Source: Neotamlana laminarinivorans (GTDB lineage Bacteria > Bacteroidota > Bacteroidia > Flavobacteriales > Flavobacteriaceae). Taken from it: a DNA stretch of 64,000 nt. The stretch spans positions 1-64,000 of the forward strand of contig NZ_JAJAPW010000004.1 of the NCBI RefSeq assembly GCF_020523925.1. The letters run 5' to 3'. Each line of letters starts with the position of its first letter. Position 1 is the stretch's first letter. Below, one piece after another: positions 27,187-35,801 of the stretch. Below the pieces are notes generated by a model. The model was not told where the DNA came from. It did not search any database and saw only the letters and a list, made by a program, of their open reading frames with translations. The position numbers were made by a program, and so were the translations under genes.

Positions 27187-28500
27187 ATGGATTTAAAAGA
27201 CAAATTACTATCATCGCATTTAGTATTCGAAGACCGTTCAGATATGGGATCATATGTGAATAATTTACGAAACGATGCTATAAAAGTATTTCAAGAAAAA
27301 GGCTTTCCTAGTAAAAAAGATGAAGCCTGGAAATACACCTCTTTAAACAAAGTTTTAAGCGAAGACTATTGCGTTTTTCCGAAACAAGAAACCGCTTTAG
27401 AATATAACGATGTAAAAAAATATTTTATTCACGATATAGATACTTATAAAATTGTATTTATAGATGGTAAATATTCATCGCACCTATCACAAACCACACA
27501 CGAAGGTATCGATGTTTGCCTAATGTCGTCAGCGTTATGTAAACCAAAATATCGTTTAGTTATAGAAAATTATTTTAATAAAGCCGCAGAAAGCGATAGC
27601 TTATCAGCTTTAAACACGGCATTTTCAAGCGAAGGCGCATACATCCATATTCCAAAAAATAAATTGGTAGAAAAACCAATTCAAATAATACACTTCTCAA
27701 CAGGTAACGAAGCAGCAATTATGTTGCAACCTCGTAATTTAATTGTTGTAGACGAGAATTCGCATGTTCAAATTATAGAACGTCACCAAAGTTTAACCAA
27801 TAATCCGGTATTAACTAATAGCGTAACAGAAATTTTTGCAGCAAAACGTGCTATTGTAGATTATTACAAAATACAAAACGATAACGCCAATGCATCGTTA
27901 ATAGACAATACGTTTATTAAGCAAAAGCAAAGTAGTTTAGCATCTGTACACACATTCTCTTTTGGAGGTAAGTTAACACGTAACAACCTTAATTTTTATC
28001 AAAATGGAGAGCGTATCGATTCTACACTAAAAGGTGTAACTATTATTGGAAACAAACAACATGTAGACCATAATACGCTAGTGCATCATATCGAGCCAAA
28101 TTGCGAAAGTCATCAAGATTATAAAGGTATTTTCGACGAAAATTCAACAGGTGTTTTTAACGGTAAAGTTGTTGTAGAAAAAGAAGCGCAAAAAACAAAT
28201 GCATTTCAAGCCAACAATAACATTTTAGTAAGCGATAAAGCTACTATTAATACCAAACCACAACTTGAAATTTTTGCAGACGATGTAAAATGTTCACACG
28301 GTTGTACCATTGGTCAGTTAGACGAAAGTGCTATGTTTTATATGCAATCACGTGGTATTCCAAAAAAAGAAGCTAAAGCATTATTAATGTTTGCATTCAG
28401 TAACGATGTATTAAGCTCGGTAAAAATACCAGAGTTAAAACAACGCATTACAAAAATTATAGCCAATAAATTAGGAGTAAGTTTAGGTTTCGATTTATAG
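27187..28500 (+). CDS. sufD: SufD scaffold subunit
   Basis: The 437-residue SufB paralogue shows FPSKKDEAWKYTSL at the N-terminus, SLASVHTFSFGGKLTRNN, LVHHIEPNCESHQDYKG and the C-terminal SHGCTIGQLDESAMFYMQSRG. It pairs with SufB and SufC in the cluster-assembly complex. It is followed by a 114-bp gap containing repeat copy 2 and then sufS in the same direction. Confidence 0.95.
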   Translation: MDLKDKLLSSHLVFEDRSDMGSYVNNLRNDAIKVFQEKGFPSKKDEAWKYTSLNKVLSEDYCVFPKQETALEYNDVKKYFIHDIDTYKIVFIDGKYSSHLSQTTHEGIDVCLMSSALCKPKYRLVIENYFNKAAESDSLSALNTAFSSEGAYIHIPKNKLVEKPIQIIHFSTGNEAAIMLQPRNLIVVDENSHVQIIERHQSLTNNPVLTNSVTEIFAAKRAIVDYYKIQNDNANASLIDNTFIKQKQSSLASVHTFSFGGKLTRNNLNFYQNGERIDSTLKGVTIIGNKQHVDHNTLVHHIEPNCESHQDYKGIFDENSTGVFNGKVVVEKEAQKTNAFQANNNILVSDKATINTKPQLEIFADDVKCSHGCTIGQLDESAMFYMQSRGIPKKEAKALLMFAFSNDVLSSVKIPELKQRITKIIANKLGVSLGFDL

Positions 28501-28534
28501 TCCTAAAAGCATTTTTAGAATTTAATTTTTTTTG

Positions 28535-28602
28535 AAGCTAATCCCGCTTTCGGCAGTCGCTTCCCTATCGGGCGAGCTCCAACAAATGCCTCAATCGGGG
28601 CT
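28535..28602. repeat. Intergenic repeat, copy 2 (inverted, partial)
   Basis: The sequence CGAGCTCCAACAAATGCCTC (28573-28592) is the near-exact reverse complement of the core of copy 1 (3418-3443). Flanking ATCCCGCTTTCGGC and TATCGGGCGAG are GC-rich for this genome. The terminal GCGTTA/TAACGC sequences are not preserved. It lies between sufD and sufS inside the operon. Confidence 0.6.
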
Positions 28603-28614
28603 AAACACAACATC

Positions 28615-29829
28615 ATGTTTAAAGTAGAAAATATACGAAAAGATTTCCCAATACTGTCCAGACAAGTAAACGGTAAACCTTTGGTGTATTTCGATAATGC
28701 AGCAACATCGCAAACACCACAACAAGTTATAGATGTAATTGTAGATTATTACTCAAACTACAACGCTAATATACATCGTGGTGTGCATGCTTTAAGCCAA
28801 GAAGCAACCGATTTATACGAGCAAGCACGATATAAAATACAAGCACATTTTAACGCTAAACATGCTCACGAAATAATTTATACTTCAGGAACTACACATG
28901 GTATAAATTTAGTAGCCAACGGGTTTTCTACAATCTTAAAAAAGGGCGACGAAATTATAGTATCAGCTTTAGAGCATCATAGTAATATAGTACCTTGGCA
29001 AATGCTTTGCGAGCGTACAGGAGCCAGTTTAAAAGTAATACCAATGAACCAAAATGGAGAGTTGGAAATTAAGGCATTCGAAACGTTAATAAACCAGAAT
29101 ACAAAGCTTGTTTTTGTAAATCATATTTCAAATGCTTTAGGAACAATAAATCCTATAGAGCATATTATAAAAAAAGCACACGAAGTTGGGGCAGCTGTTT
29201 TGGTTGATGGCGCACAATCTAGCCCGCATATTAAACCAGATGTTCAAGCGTTAGATGTCGATTTTTATGTAGTTTCAGCCCACAAAATGTGTGGTCCAAC
29301 AGGTGTTGGCGTATTGTATGGTAAAGAAGATTGGCTTAACAAATTACCACCATACCAAGGTGGAGGAGAAATGATTGCCGAAGTAACTTTCGAAAAAACT
29401 ACCTATGCGGCTTTACCACATAAATTTGAAGCAGGAACACCAAATATTTGTGGTGGCATAGCCTTTGGTGCAGCCATCGATTATATGAATGCCGTAGGTT
29501 TCGATGCCATTGCAGCATACGAGCATGAACTTTTAAAATATGCTACAAATAAACTTTTAGAAATAGAAGGTTTAAAAATATACGGTACTTCAAAACATAA
29601 AACATCGGTAATTTCATTTAATTTAGAAGGTATTCATCCATACGACGTTGGTACTATTCTCGATAAATTAGGGGTTGCAGTTCGTACAGGTCACCACTGC
29701 GCTCAACCCATAATGGATTATTTTAAAATTCCAGGTACCGTGCGAGCTTCATTTGCATTTTATAACACAAAATCTGAAATAGATATTTTAGTTGAAGGCG
29801 TTAAAAAAGCAAAAATGATGTTGTCTTAA
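28615..29829 (+). CDS. sufS: Cysteine desulfurase SufS
   Basis: This 404-residue PLP enzyme takes sulfur from cysteine for cluster assembly. The PLP Lys is K224 in SAHKMCGPTG. YTSGTTHGINLVA and EHHSNIVPW are the group II cofactor pocket. The persulfide-forming Cys is C362 in RTGHHCAQP, in the short loop of SufS-type enzymes. SufE, its acceptor, is encoded 0.95 kb downstream with conserved C51. Confidence 0.95.
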   Translation: MFKVENIRKDFPILSRQVNGKPLVYFDNAATSQTPQQVIDVIVDYYSNYNANIHRGVHALSQEATDLYEQARYKIQAHFNAKHAHEIIYTSGTTHGINLVANGFSTILKKGDEIIVSALEHHSNIVPWQMLCERTGASLKVIPMNQNGELEIKAFETLINQNTKLVFVNHISNALGTINPIEHIIKKAHEVGAAVLVDGAQSSPHIKPDVQALDVDFYVVSAHKMCGPTGVGVLYGKEDWLNKLPPYQGGGEMIAEVTFEKTTYAALPHKFEAGTPNICGGIAFGAAIDYMNAVGFDAIAAYEHELLKYATNKLLEIEGLKIYGTSKHKTSVISFNLEGIHPYDVGTILDKLGVAVRTGHHCAQPIMDYFKIPGTVRASFAFYNTKSEIDILVEGVKKAKMMLS

Positions 29830-29884
29830 AAATAACTTTGGCTTCCTTTTTGTATTATTAATTCAGAATAAAAATCTTTTTAAA

Positions 29885-30658
29885 ATGAAAAGTTTAATAA
29901 TGCTTGTTTGCGCTATTTTAATAAAATGCGGTAGCACAAAAACTGAATATCAATTAATGCAAAACAATCCAGAAATACACACTAATCTTAGTGGAGATTA
30001 CACCATTACAATGCTTAGCGGTAACGATGTAACACCTTATAAACTAAATATAAATTTTGATAAGGAAACTAATAAAGTAGCTGGTTTTTCGGGCTGTAAT
30101 AGGTTTTTTGGTAGTTATATTTTAAACGATTTAGCTTTAAAATTTAACAATTTAGCTTCTACTAGAAAAATGTGTGCTCCAGAGCAGAATGCTATTGAAA
30201 GTAAACTTCTTAATATATTAAATAAAGCCACTTCGGTTAAGTATAATGCAAATGGCTTTTCACTATATAATAACAACCAAGTTGTTTTAAAAGCAGAACA
30301 AGAAGCATTAAAAATTGAATATATAGCAACATCAAGAGGTATTTATAAAGAAATAAGTGTTAACCGAAACAAAATAGAAACTTACGCTAAAAGTGGAGGA
30401 ACGCCAATTATAAAGCCATGTGAAACTTCAAATTGGAATACAATTTTAAAGCATATAAAAAACCTTGATGTTTCAACAATTTCAGAATTGAAAGCGCCAA
30501 GTCATAAATATGCGTTCGATGGTGCGGCACTAGCTCATTTAAAAATAACGAAAAACGGAAAGACTTATAAGTCGGCGCCTTTCGATCATGGAAATCCACC
30601 AGCAGAAATATCTAATCTCGTTAAAGAAATCTTATCTCTTTCAGAAAACATTGAATAG
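29885..30658 (+). CDS. META domain lipoprotein
   Basis: This 257-residue protein has a lipoprotein signal (MLVCAILIKC, Cys15). Residues about 35-140 form a META/HslJ-like domain (GCNRFFGSYIL, LASTRKMCAPEQNAIE). A second domain (about 145-257, with ALKIEYIATSRGIYKEI and APFDHGNPPAEI) is also seen in flavobacterial proteins without known role. META proteins have been tied to stress and motility in other bacteria, but no function can be assigned. It lies between sufS and sufE. Confidence 0.75.
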   Translation: MKSLIMLVCAILIKCGSTKTEYQLMQNNPEIHTNLSGDYTITMLSGNDVTPYKLNINFDKETNKVAGFSGCNRFFGSYILNDLALKFNNLASTRKMCAPEQNAIESKLLNILNKATSVKYNANGFSLYNNNQVVLKAEQEALKIEYIATSRGIYKEISVNRNKIETYAKSGGTPIIKPCETSNWNTILKHIKNLDVSTISELKAPSHKYAFDGAALAHLKITKNGKTYKSAPFDHGNPPAEISNLVKEILSLSENIE

Positions 30659-30681
30659 CATTAATTCTTGTTGTATTTTTG
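30651..30681 (+). promoter_or_regulatory. Internal promoter upstream of sufE
   Basis: TTG at 30651-30653 and TATTTTTG at 30674-30681 with 20 bases between them match the Bacteroidota consensus. The -33 overlaps the last codons of the META gene. It could give separate expression of sufE and the genes after it. Confidence 0.5.
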
Positions 30682-30704
30682 TATTTAAATTGATGTTGTA
30701 AAGC

Positions 30705-30723
30705 AAGGTTTTGGCGAAACCTT
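30705..30723 (+). terminator. Hairpin with T-rich tail in the sufE leader
   Basis: AAGGTTT and AAACCTT form a perfect 7-bp stem with a 5-base loop (TGGCG), followed by TTTCATTTTTT. It is terminator-like but lies between the internal promoter and the sufE start, so it may be a terminator for the upstream transcript or an attenuator. Confidence 0.45.
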
Positions 30724-30774
30724 TTCATTTTTTAAAAATAAAATTGAAATCTTTCAACTAAAAAAATTGTACAC

Positions 30775-31197
30775 GTGACTATAGAAGAAATACAAAATGA
30801 AATTATAGACGAATTCTCAATGTTTGAAGATTGGGAAGAACGTTACCAGTACATGATAGATCTTGGTAAAGATTTACCTTTAATTGACGACCAATATAAA
30901 ACCGATAATAATATTATAAAAGGTTGCCAAAGTAAAGTTTGGGTACATGCAGAAATGAATGATGATAAAGTTGATTTTACTGCCGATAGCGACGCTATTA
31001 TTACAAAAGGTATTATTGCCATATTAATTCGTGTATTTTCTAATCAACACCCAAAAGATATTATTGAAGCTAACACCGATTTTATTGATAAAATTGGGTT
31101 AAAAGAGCATTTATCGCCAACGCGTGCTAATGGTTTGGTTAGTATGGTAAAACAACTTAAAATGTATGCTATTGCTTACCAAACACAGTTAAAGTAA
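30775..31197 (+). CDS. sufE: SufE sulfur acceptor
   Basis: The 140-residue protein starts with GTG and contains the active-site Cys C51 in IIKGCQSKVW, the same position as in E. coli SufE, then GIIAILIRVFSNQ and an LSPTRANGL C-terminal segment. It takes the persulfide from SufS and delivers it to SufB. The 116-bp upstream gap holds a promoter and hairpin, so it may be expressed separately from the sufS part of the operon. Confidence 0.92.
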   Translation: MTIEEIQNEIIDEFSMFEDWEERYQYMIDLGKDLPLIDDQYKTDNNIIKGCQSKVWVHAEMNDDKVDFTADSDAIITKGIIAILIRVFSNQHPKDIIEANTDFIDKIGLKEHLSPTRANGLVSMVKQLKMYAIAYQTQLK

Positions 31198-31290
31198 CAC
31201 AGCTTTATCTTGAATTTAAAAAGCAAAGCTTTTTAGTAACAGTTTCGTATTTGTTTTAAAAAATTACGAAACAGAATAAATAATTAAAAA

Positions 31291-31617
31291 ATGAGTGAAA
31301 CAAATATAGATACAGCCGAATTAGGAGAAAAAATAGTTGTTGTACTTAAAACTATTTACGATCCTGAAATACCAGTAGATATTTACGAGTTAGGTTTAAT
31401 TTACGATGTATTTGTAAATGAAGATAACGACGTTAAAATTTTAATGACTCTTACAACACCTAATTGCCCAGTGGCAGAAACTTTACCTCAGGAGGTTGAA
31501 GAGAAAGTAAAATCGCTTGATCAGGTAAACAATGCAGAGGTTGAAATTACTTTCGACCCGCCATGGACACAAGAGCTTATGAGCGAAGAAGCCAAGTTGG
31601 AATTGGGTATGCTATAA
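31291..31617 (+). CDS. MIP18/DUF59 family Fe-S assembly protein (SufT-like)
   Basis: The 108-residue protein matches the DUF59 (MIP18) family, with YDPEIPVDIYELGLIYDV, MTLTTPNCPVAETLP and a FDPPWTQELMSEEAK ending. The conserved Cys is in TPNCPV. SufT/MIP18 proteins help mature iron-sulfur enzymes, and the position inside the suf cluster agrees. The 93-bp upstream gap contains two small inverted repeats (about 31218-31234, and GTTTCGTA...TACGAAAC). Confidence 0.9.
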   Translation: MSETNIDTAELGEKIVVVLKTIYDPEIPVDIYELGLIYDVFVNEDNDVKILMTLTTPNCPVAETLPQEVEEKVKSLDQVNNAEVEITFDPPWTQELMSEEAKLELGML

Positions 31618-31627
31618 AACTTAAAGC

Positions 31628-33469
31628 ATGGTTAATCGTGGGCCAAGGTCGTTTAAAGATAGTAAAAGAAAAAAAGTTGATTTAAAAACATCTTTTAATG
31701 CTTTAGTTTACATTCCGCGTTTCTTTAAAGAAATTTGGAATGTAAATAAAAAGCTATTTTTACTTACAGCATTTTGCAGACTAATAGCCGCATTATTGCC
31801 TGTTATTATTTTATGGGTAGGTAAATTAATTATAGATGAAATTATTTACCAAATTTCTTTAGAGGTTACAGACTATTCACAACTTTGGGGTTACGTTGGT
31901 TTAGAGTTTGGTTTAGTTATTCTTTCCGATTTAATAAGTAGAGCCGTTTCACTTACCGATGGTTTGTTGGGCGACCAATACAACATTGCCACTTCGGTAA
32001 CTATTATTCGAAAAACCAATCAAATAAATATAAGTTTATTAGAAGATGCCGAGTTTTACGATAAACTAGAACGCGCCAGAACACAAACAACAGGCCGTGT
32101 AGGTTTAATGTCTAATGTTTTAGGGCAGTTGCAAAGTGCTATTTCTATAACTACTTTAGTTGCTGGTTTAGTAATTTTCGATCCTTATTTAATTATTTTA
32201 CTGGTTTTAAGTATAATTTCTTCGTTTATAAACGAAATCCGTTTTAGCCAACAGCAATACTCTTTGGCTAGAAGTTGGACATCAGAACGAAGAGAACTAG
32301 ATTACCTACGTTTTATTGGAGCTAACGATAAAACAGCTAAAGAAATTAAGCTTTTTAATTTAACCGACTTTGTTGTAAATCGTTTTAAAAATCTATCAGA
32401 AGAATATTTCGAACTCAATAAAAAACTAGCTGTAAAGCGGTCGGCATTAGGTTTTCTGTTTAACGTTTTAGGTTCGTTAAGTTATTATGGCGCTTATGTT
32501 TTTATTATTTATCGTGTACTTTCCGGAGCCATAACTTTAGGAGAATTAACGTTTTTATCAGGATCTTTTAATCGTTTAATGAAGAATTTACAAGAGTTCT
32601 TCTCCAAATTTACACGCATAGCAGAAAGCGCACTTTACTTAAAAGATTATTTCGATTTTGTAGATATTTCGGTAAAACCAGAAGTTAACGAAGATTTACC
32701 TTTACCTAAAGAAATTAAACAAGGTTTCGAGTTTAAAGATGTGTATTTTCATTATCCAGAATCTGAAAAAGATATTATAAAGGGTATTAATTTTACCCTT
32801 AAATCAGGCGAAAAAATGGCTTTTGTTGGCCAAAACGGAGCAGGAAAAACAACTTTAACCAAATTGTTATTACGTTTTTACGAGCCAACTTCAGGAGAAA
32901 TTTTATTAGATGGTATCAATATAAACCGTTACAAAAAATCGGAATATCAAGCTTTTTTTGGAGTGATTTTTCAAGACTTTTTTAAATATGAATTTACTGT
33001 AAAAGAAAATATAGCCATTGGAAGTATTACAGAATTAGAAAATCAATTAAAAATTGAAAATGCGGCCGAATTAAGTTTGGCGAGTGGTGTGGTTAGCGAA
33101 TTAAAATATGGCTACAACCAACGTTTAGGTAAACGTTTTTCTAATGGGCAAGAGCTCTCTGGCGGGCAATGGCAAAAGGTAGCTTTGGCGCGAGCTTACA
33201 TGAAAGATGCCGAAGTTATTATTTTAGACGAGCCAACATCGGCTCTAGATGCTAAAGCCGAAAGTGAAGTTTTTGGCCGATTTATTGGGCTAACAGAAAG
33301 TAAAACAAGTATTATTATTTCACATAGGTTTAGTACTGTTAGGCAAGCCGATAGAATTTTGGTTTTACAAGATGGTAAAGTTTTAGAAATAGGAACTCAC
33401 GAAGAGTTAATGCAAAACAAAACGTTATATTCTGAACTCTTTTCCCTTCAAGCAGAAGGTTATCAATAA
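31628..33469 (+). CDS. ABC exporter, fused membrane and ATPase domains
   Basis: The 613-residue half-transporter has about six membrane helices in residues 40-330 and a C-terminal ATPase with Walker A GQNGAGKTTL, signature ELSGGQWQKVALARA and Walker B VIILDEPTSALDA. It would work as a dimer in the inner membrane; the substrate is unknown. It starts 10 bp after the SufT-like gene and is followed 18 bp later by DUF2480. By analogy with Atm1-type exporters a role linked to Fe-S or thiol export could be imagined, but sequence alone does not show it. Confidence 0.85.
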   Translation: MVNRGPRSFKDSKRKKVDLKTSFNALVYIPRFFKEIWNVNKKLFLLTAFCRLIAALLPVIILWVGKLIIDEIIYQISLEVTDYSQLWGYVGLEFGLVILSDLISRAVSLTDGLLGDQYNIATSVTIIRKTNQINISLLEDAEFYDKLERARTQTTGRVGLMSNVLGQLQSAISITTLVAGLVIFDPYLIILLVLSIISSFINEIRFSQQQYSLARSWTSERRELDYLRFIGANDKTAKEIKLFNLTDFVVNRFKNLSEEYFELNKKLAVKRSALGFLFNVLGSLSYYGAYVFIIYRVLSGAITLGELTFLSGSFNRLMKNLQEFFSKFTRIAESALYLKDYFDFVDISVKPEVNEDLPLPKEIKQGFEFKDVYFHYPESEKDIIKGINFTLKSGEKMAFVGQNGAGKTTLTKLLLRFYEPTSGEILLDGININRYKKSEYQAFFGVIFQDFFKYEFTVKENIAIGSITELENQLKIENAAELSLASGVVSELKYGYNQRLGKRFSNGQELSGGQWQKVALARAYMKDAEVIILDEPTSALDAKAESEVFGRFIGLTESKTSIIISHRFSTVRQADRILVLQDGKVLEIGTHEELMQNKTLYSELFSLQAEGYQ

Positions 33470-33487
33470 CAAAAAATATGGCATATT

Positions 33488-33997
33488 ATGGCAGATGAAA
33501 TTATAAATCGCGTGGCGAATAGTAAACTAGTTACCTTAGATTTAGAAGATTTTTATCCTGAAGGAAAACGTGTTCTTTTCGATATAAAAGATTGGCTTTT
33601 TGAAGGTTTTGTACTTCGAGAAAATGACTTTAGGGCGCAAGTAAATGAACACCATTGGTCGCAATACCAAGATAATTATGTGGCGCTTACTTGTAGTAGC
33701 GATGCTATAATTCCTGGTTGGGCATATATGTTGTTAAGTTTGCATTTAGAGCCCTTCGCAAAAAAAACAATTGTAGGCAATTTAGAAGCTCTAGAAACTT
33801 CAATTTACCAAGACATTATAAACGATTTGGAGGTATCTGAATATACTGATAAACCTGTAATTATTAAAGGTTGTTCTAAAAAACCTGTGCCTCAAAATGC
33901 TTACATAATGCTTGCCAATAAGGTTAAAAAAGTAGCGAAATCAATAATGTATGGCGAAGCTTGTTCTTCGGTGCCGCTTTTCAAAAAAAAATCCTAA
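33488..33997 (+). CDS. DUF2480 family protein
   Basis: The 169-residue cytosolic protein matches DUF2480 (start ADEIINRVANSKLVTLDLEDF, then EGKRVLFDIKDWLFEGFVL and IKGCSKKPVPQNAYI). This family is Bacteroidota-specific and, as far as I recall, found next to suf genes. A Cys-containing motif (KGCSKKPVP) is conserved in the family. The molecular role is unknown. It is 18 bp downstream of the ABC exporter gene. Confidence 0.82.
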   Translation: MADEIINRVANSKLVTLDLEDFYPEGKRVLFDIKDWLFEGFVLRENDFRAQVNEHHWSQYQDNYVALTCSSDAIIPGWAYMLLSLHLEPFAKKTIVGNLEALETSIYQDIINDLEVSEYTDKPVIIKGCSKKPVPQNAYIMLANKVKKVAKSIMYGEACSSVPLFKKKS

Positions 33998-34035
33998 AAT
34001 TTAGTGACTCTAAACTAAATCGAGGGTCATAACCG

Positions 34036-34043
34036 TATATTTG
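34036..34043 (+). promoter_or_regulatory. -7 element upstream of the DUF3078 gene
   Basis: TATATTTG is a full match to TAnnTTTG, 31 bp before the start codon of the DUF3078 gene. No clear TTG is seen at -33. Confidence 0.45.
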
Positions 34044-34074
34044 TATAAACTTTCAAAATAAAATTTAAACTTAA

Positions 34075-35013
34075 ATGAAAAAAGTACTAGTATTAGGATT
34101 GTTGTTTTTAGGAGTTATTTCTACAAACGCACAAACTAAAGAAGAATTACAAGCACAAAAAGCAGAAAAGCAAGCAATTGCTGATAAAGCTCAAGGCGAA
34201 GCTAATGCTATTCAAGCGCAAATTGATGCCTTACCAGGATGGAGAATTGGTGCTTTTGGTACAATTGGAGGTAGTATATCTGGTTTTAATAACTGGTATT
34301 CGCAATCTGCTCCAAATTTAAATTCAGGAAATATTGGTTTTACCTTTAATGCGTTTGCAAACCAAATTCAAGACAAATATTTCTGGAGAAACTCATTAAC
34401 TTCTAACTTAAGTTGGATTAAGTATGATGACAGAGATGATGATACTGACAATGATAGCTTTGAGCCAGCAACAGATATCTTCAACATATCATCTTTATAT
34501 GGTTATAAATTATCTGAAAAATTAGCAGTTTCAGCTTTAGCTGAATACAGAACGACGCTATTAGAAAACTTTAACGATCCTGGTTATTTAGATGTTGGTG
34601 TTGGTATTACATGGACGCCAATAACAAACCTTTTAGTTGTTGTACACCCATTAAACTACAACTTTGTTTTTGCTGATAACGATGCTGTTTTCGAATCGTC
34701 TTTAGGTGCAAAAATAGTTGCTGATTATACAAGAAAAATTGGTGCAATAAACTTTAAAACAAACTTATCTGCTTTCCAAAGCTACAAGTCTAGTGACTTA
34801 TCTAACTGGACTTGGACAAACTCTTTCAGCTACACGTTATGGAAGAAAATTGGTGTTGGATTCGATTTTGGTTTAAGAGACAACAAACAAGAAGCTTTAA
34901 ATTATATTCAAACACTTGATGTAGCTGATGGTGGTGATGAAGATGCTACTTTTGATAGTATTGACAATAAATTACAAACTTATTACACAGTTGGTTTAAG
35001 CTATAGCTTCTAA
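34075..35013 (+). CDS. DUF3078 outer-membrane protein
   Basis: This 312-residue protein has a signal peptide (MKKVLVLGLLFLGVISTNA, then QTKEELQAQKAEKQAIAD), a short Ala/Glu/Lys helical stretch to about residue 57, and a beta-rich part with WSQSAPNLNSGN-like and NSFSYTLWKKIGVG strands ending TYYTVGLSYSF, the aromatic C-terminus of a barrel. It fits DUF3078, common and uncharacterised in Bacteroidota. It follows the suf-linked genes but has its own -7 element and a strong terminator at 35038. Confidence 0.82.
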   Translation: MKKVLVLGLLFLGVISTNAQTKEELQAQKAEKQAIADKAQGEANAIQAQIDALPGWRIGAFGTIGGSISGFNNWYSQSAPNLNSGNIGFTFNAFANQIQDKYFWRNSLTSNLSWIKYDDRDDDTDNDSFEPATDIFNISSLYGYKLSEKLAVSALAEYRTTLLENFNDPGYLDVGVGITWTPITNLLVVVHPLNYNFVFADNDAVFESSLGAKIVADYTRKIGAINFKTNLSAFQSYKSSDLSNWTWTNSFSYTLWKKIGVGFDFGLRDNKQEALNYIQTLDVADGGDEDATFDSIDNKLQTYYTVGLSYSF

Positions 35014-35037
35014 TTGAAAAAGAAATAAAAAAACAGG

Positions 35038-35071
35038 AAAAAGCCGCTTATATTGTAAGCGGCTTTTTTTT
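35038..35071 (+). terminator. Terminator after the DUF3078 gene
   Basis: GCCGCTTA and TAAGCGGC form a perfect 8-bp GC-rich stem (loop TATTG) preceded by A5 and followed by an eight-base T-run. It ends the suf/DUF3078 region. Confidence 0.9.
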
Positions 35072-35095
35072 ATTTTTAGGGTAAATAAAACCGTT

Positions 35096-35794
35096 ATGAA
35101 AGCTAAGCATAATAAAGATTTACAACATTCCGATTATAGAATACGAAAGCTTATAGGTGTTCTAGGTCTTTTTTTGCCAATTTTAGTTTATTTTTCTGGT
35201 GAAGAATTATTGGCATCTATAAGTCATTATTATTATAAGCCACTGCCGTCATTATTTTTCATAATTATTTTATCGGTTTTTGGATTGTTTTTGCTGTCGT
35301 ATAAAGGCTATAAATTCGATTCTAAAACAGAAACTATAAGCGACGATATTTTAACCAATATTGGTGGTATTGCGGCATTAGTTGTTGTTTTTGTGCCAAC
35401 GTGTTGCAAAGAAAGTTTAAGTGCGAGTATCGATATTGTTTGTAGAGATGGTAACTACCCGTTGTTAGGTCACGGCAACACATTTAAAAATACAATACAT
35501 TTAGTAGCTGCAGGAGTTTTTATGTTTACCATGGGTTGGATGTCTAAATTTAAATTTACAAGAAGCTCTAACGATGTTAATAATACTATTTATAAAATTT
35601 GCGGAAACTTAGTCTGGGCATCAATAGCATTAATTGTTGTTTTTATTATTTTAGAAGATTACGACATTGTGTTAACCAAATATTATGTGTTTATTTTTGA
35701 AACTACAGCAATAATTCCCTTTGGAATATCTTGGCTTGTTAAAGGTGAAGTTTTAGATAATGTAAGTGATATATTTGCTAAAAAAGAGAAGTAA
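35096..35794 (+). CDS. Multi-pass membrane protein, unknown
   Basis: This 232-residue protein has about six hydrophobic helices. It carries the recurring family features LLASISHYYYKPLPSLF, SYKGYKFD and GGIAALVVVFVPT, which I know from widespread uncharacterised membrane proteins. No signal peptide other than the first helix is present. It stands alone, 24 bp after a terminator and 7 bp from the convergent PBP1A gene. Function unknown. Confidence 0.65.
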   Translation: MKAKHNKDLQHSDYRIRKLIGVLGLFLPILVYFSGEELLASISHYYYKPLPSLFFIIILSVFGLFLLSYKGYKFDSKTETISDDILTNIGGIAALVVVFVPTCCKESLSASIDIVCRDGNYPLLGHGNTFKNTIHLVAAGVFMFTMGWMSKFKFTRSSNDVNNTIYKICGNLVWASIALIVVFIILEDYDIVLTKYYVFIFETTAIIPFGISWLVKGEVLDNVSDIFAKKEK

Positions 35795-35801
35795 TTAATA
35801 T

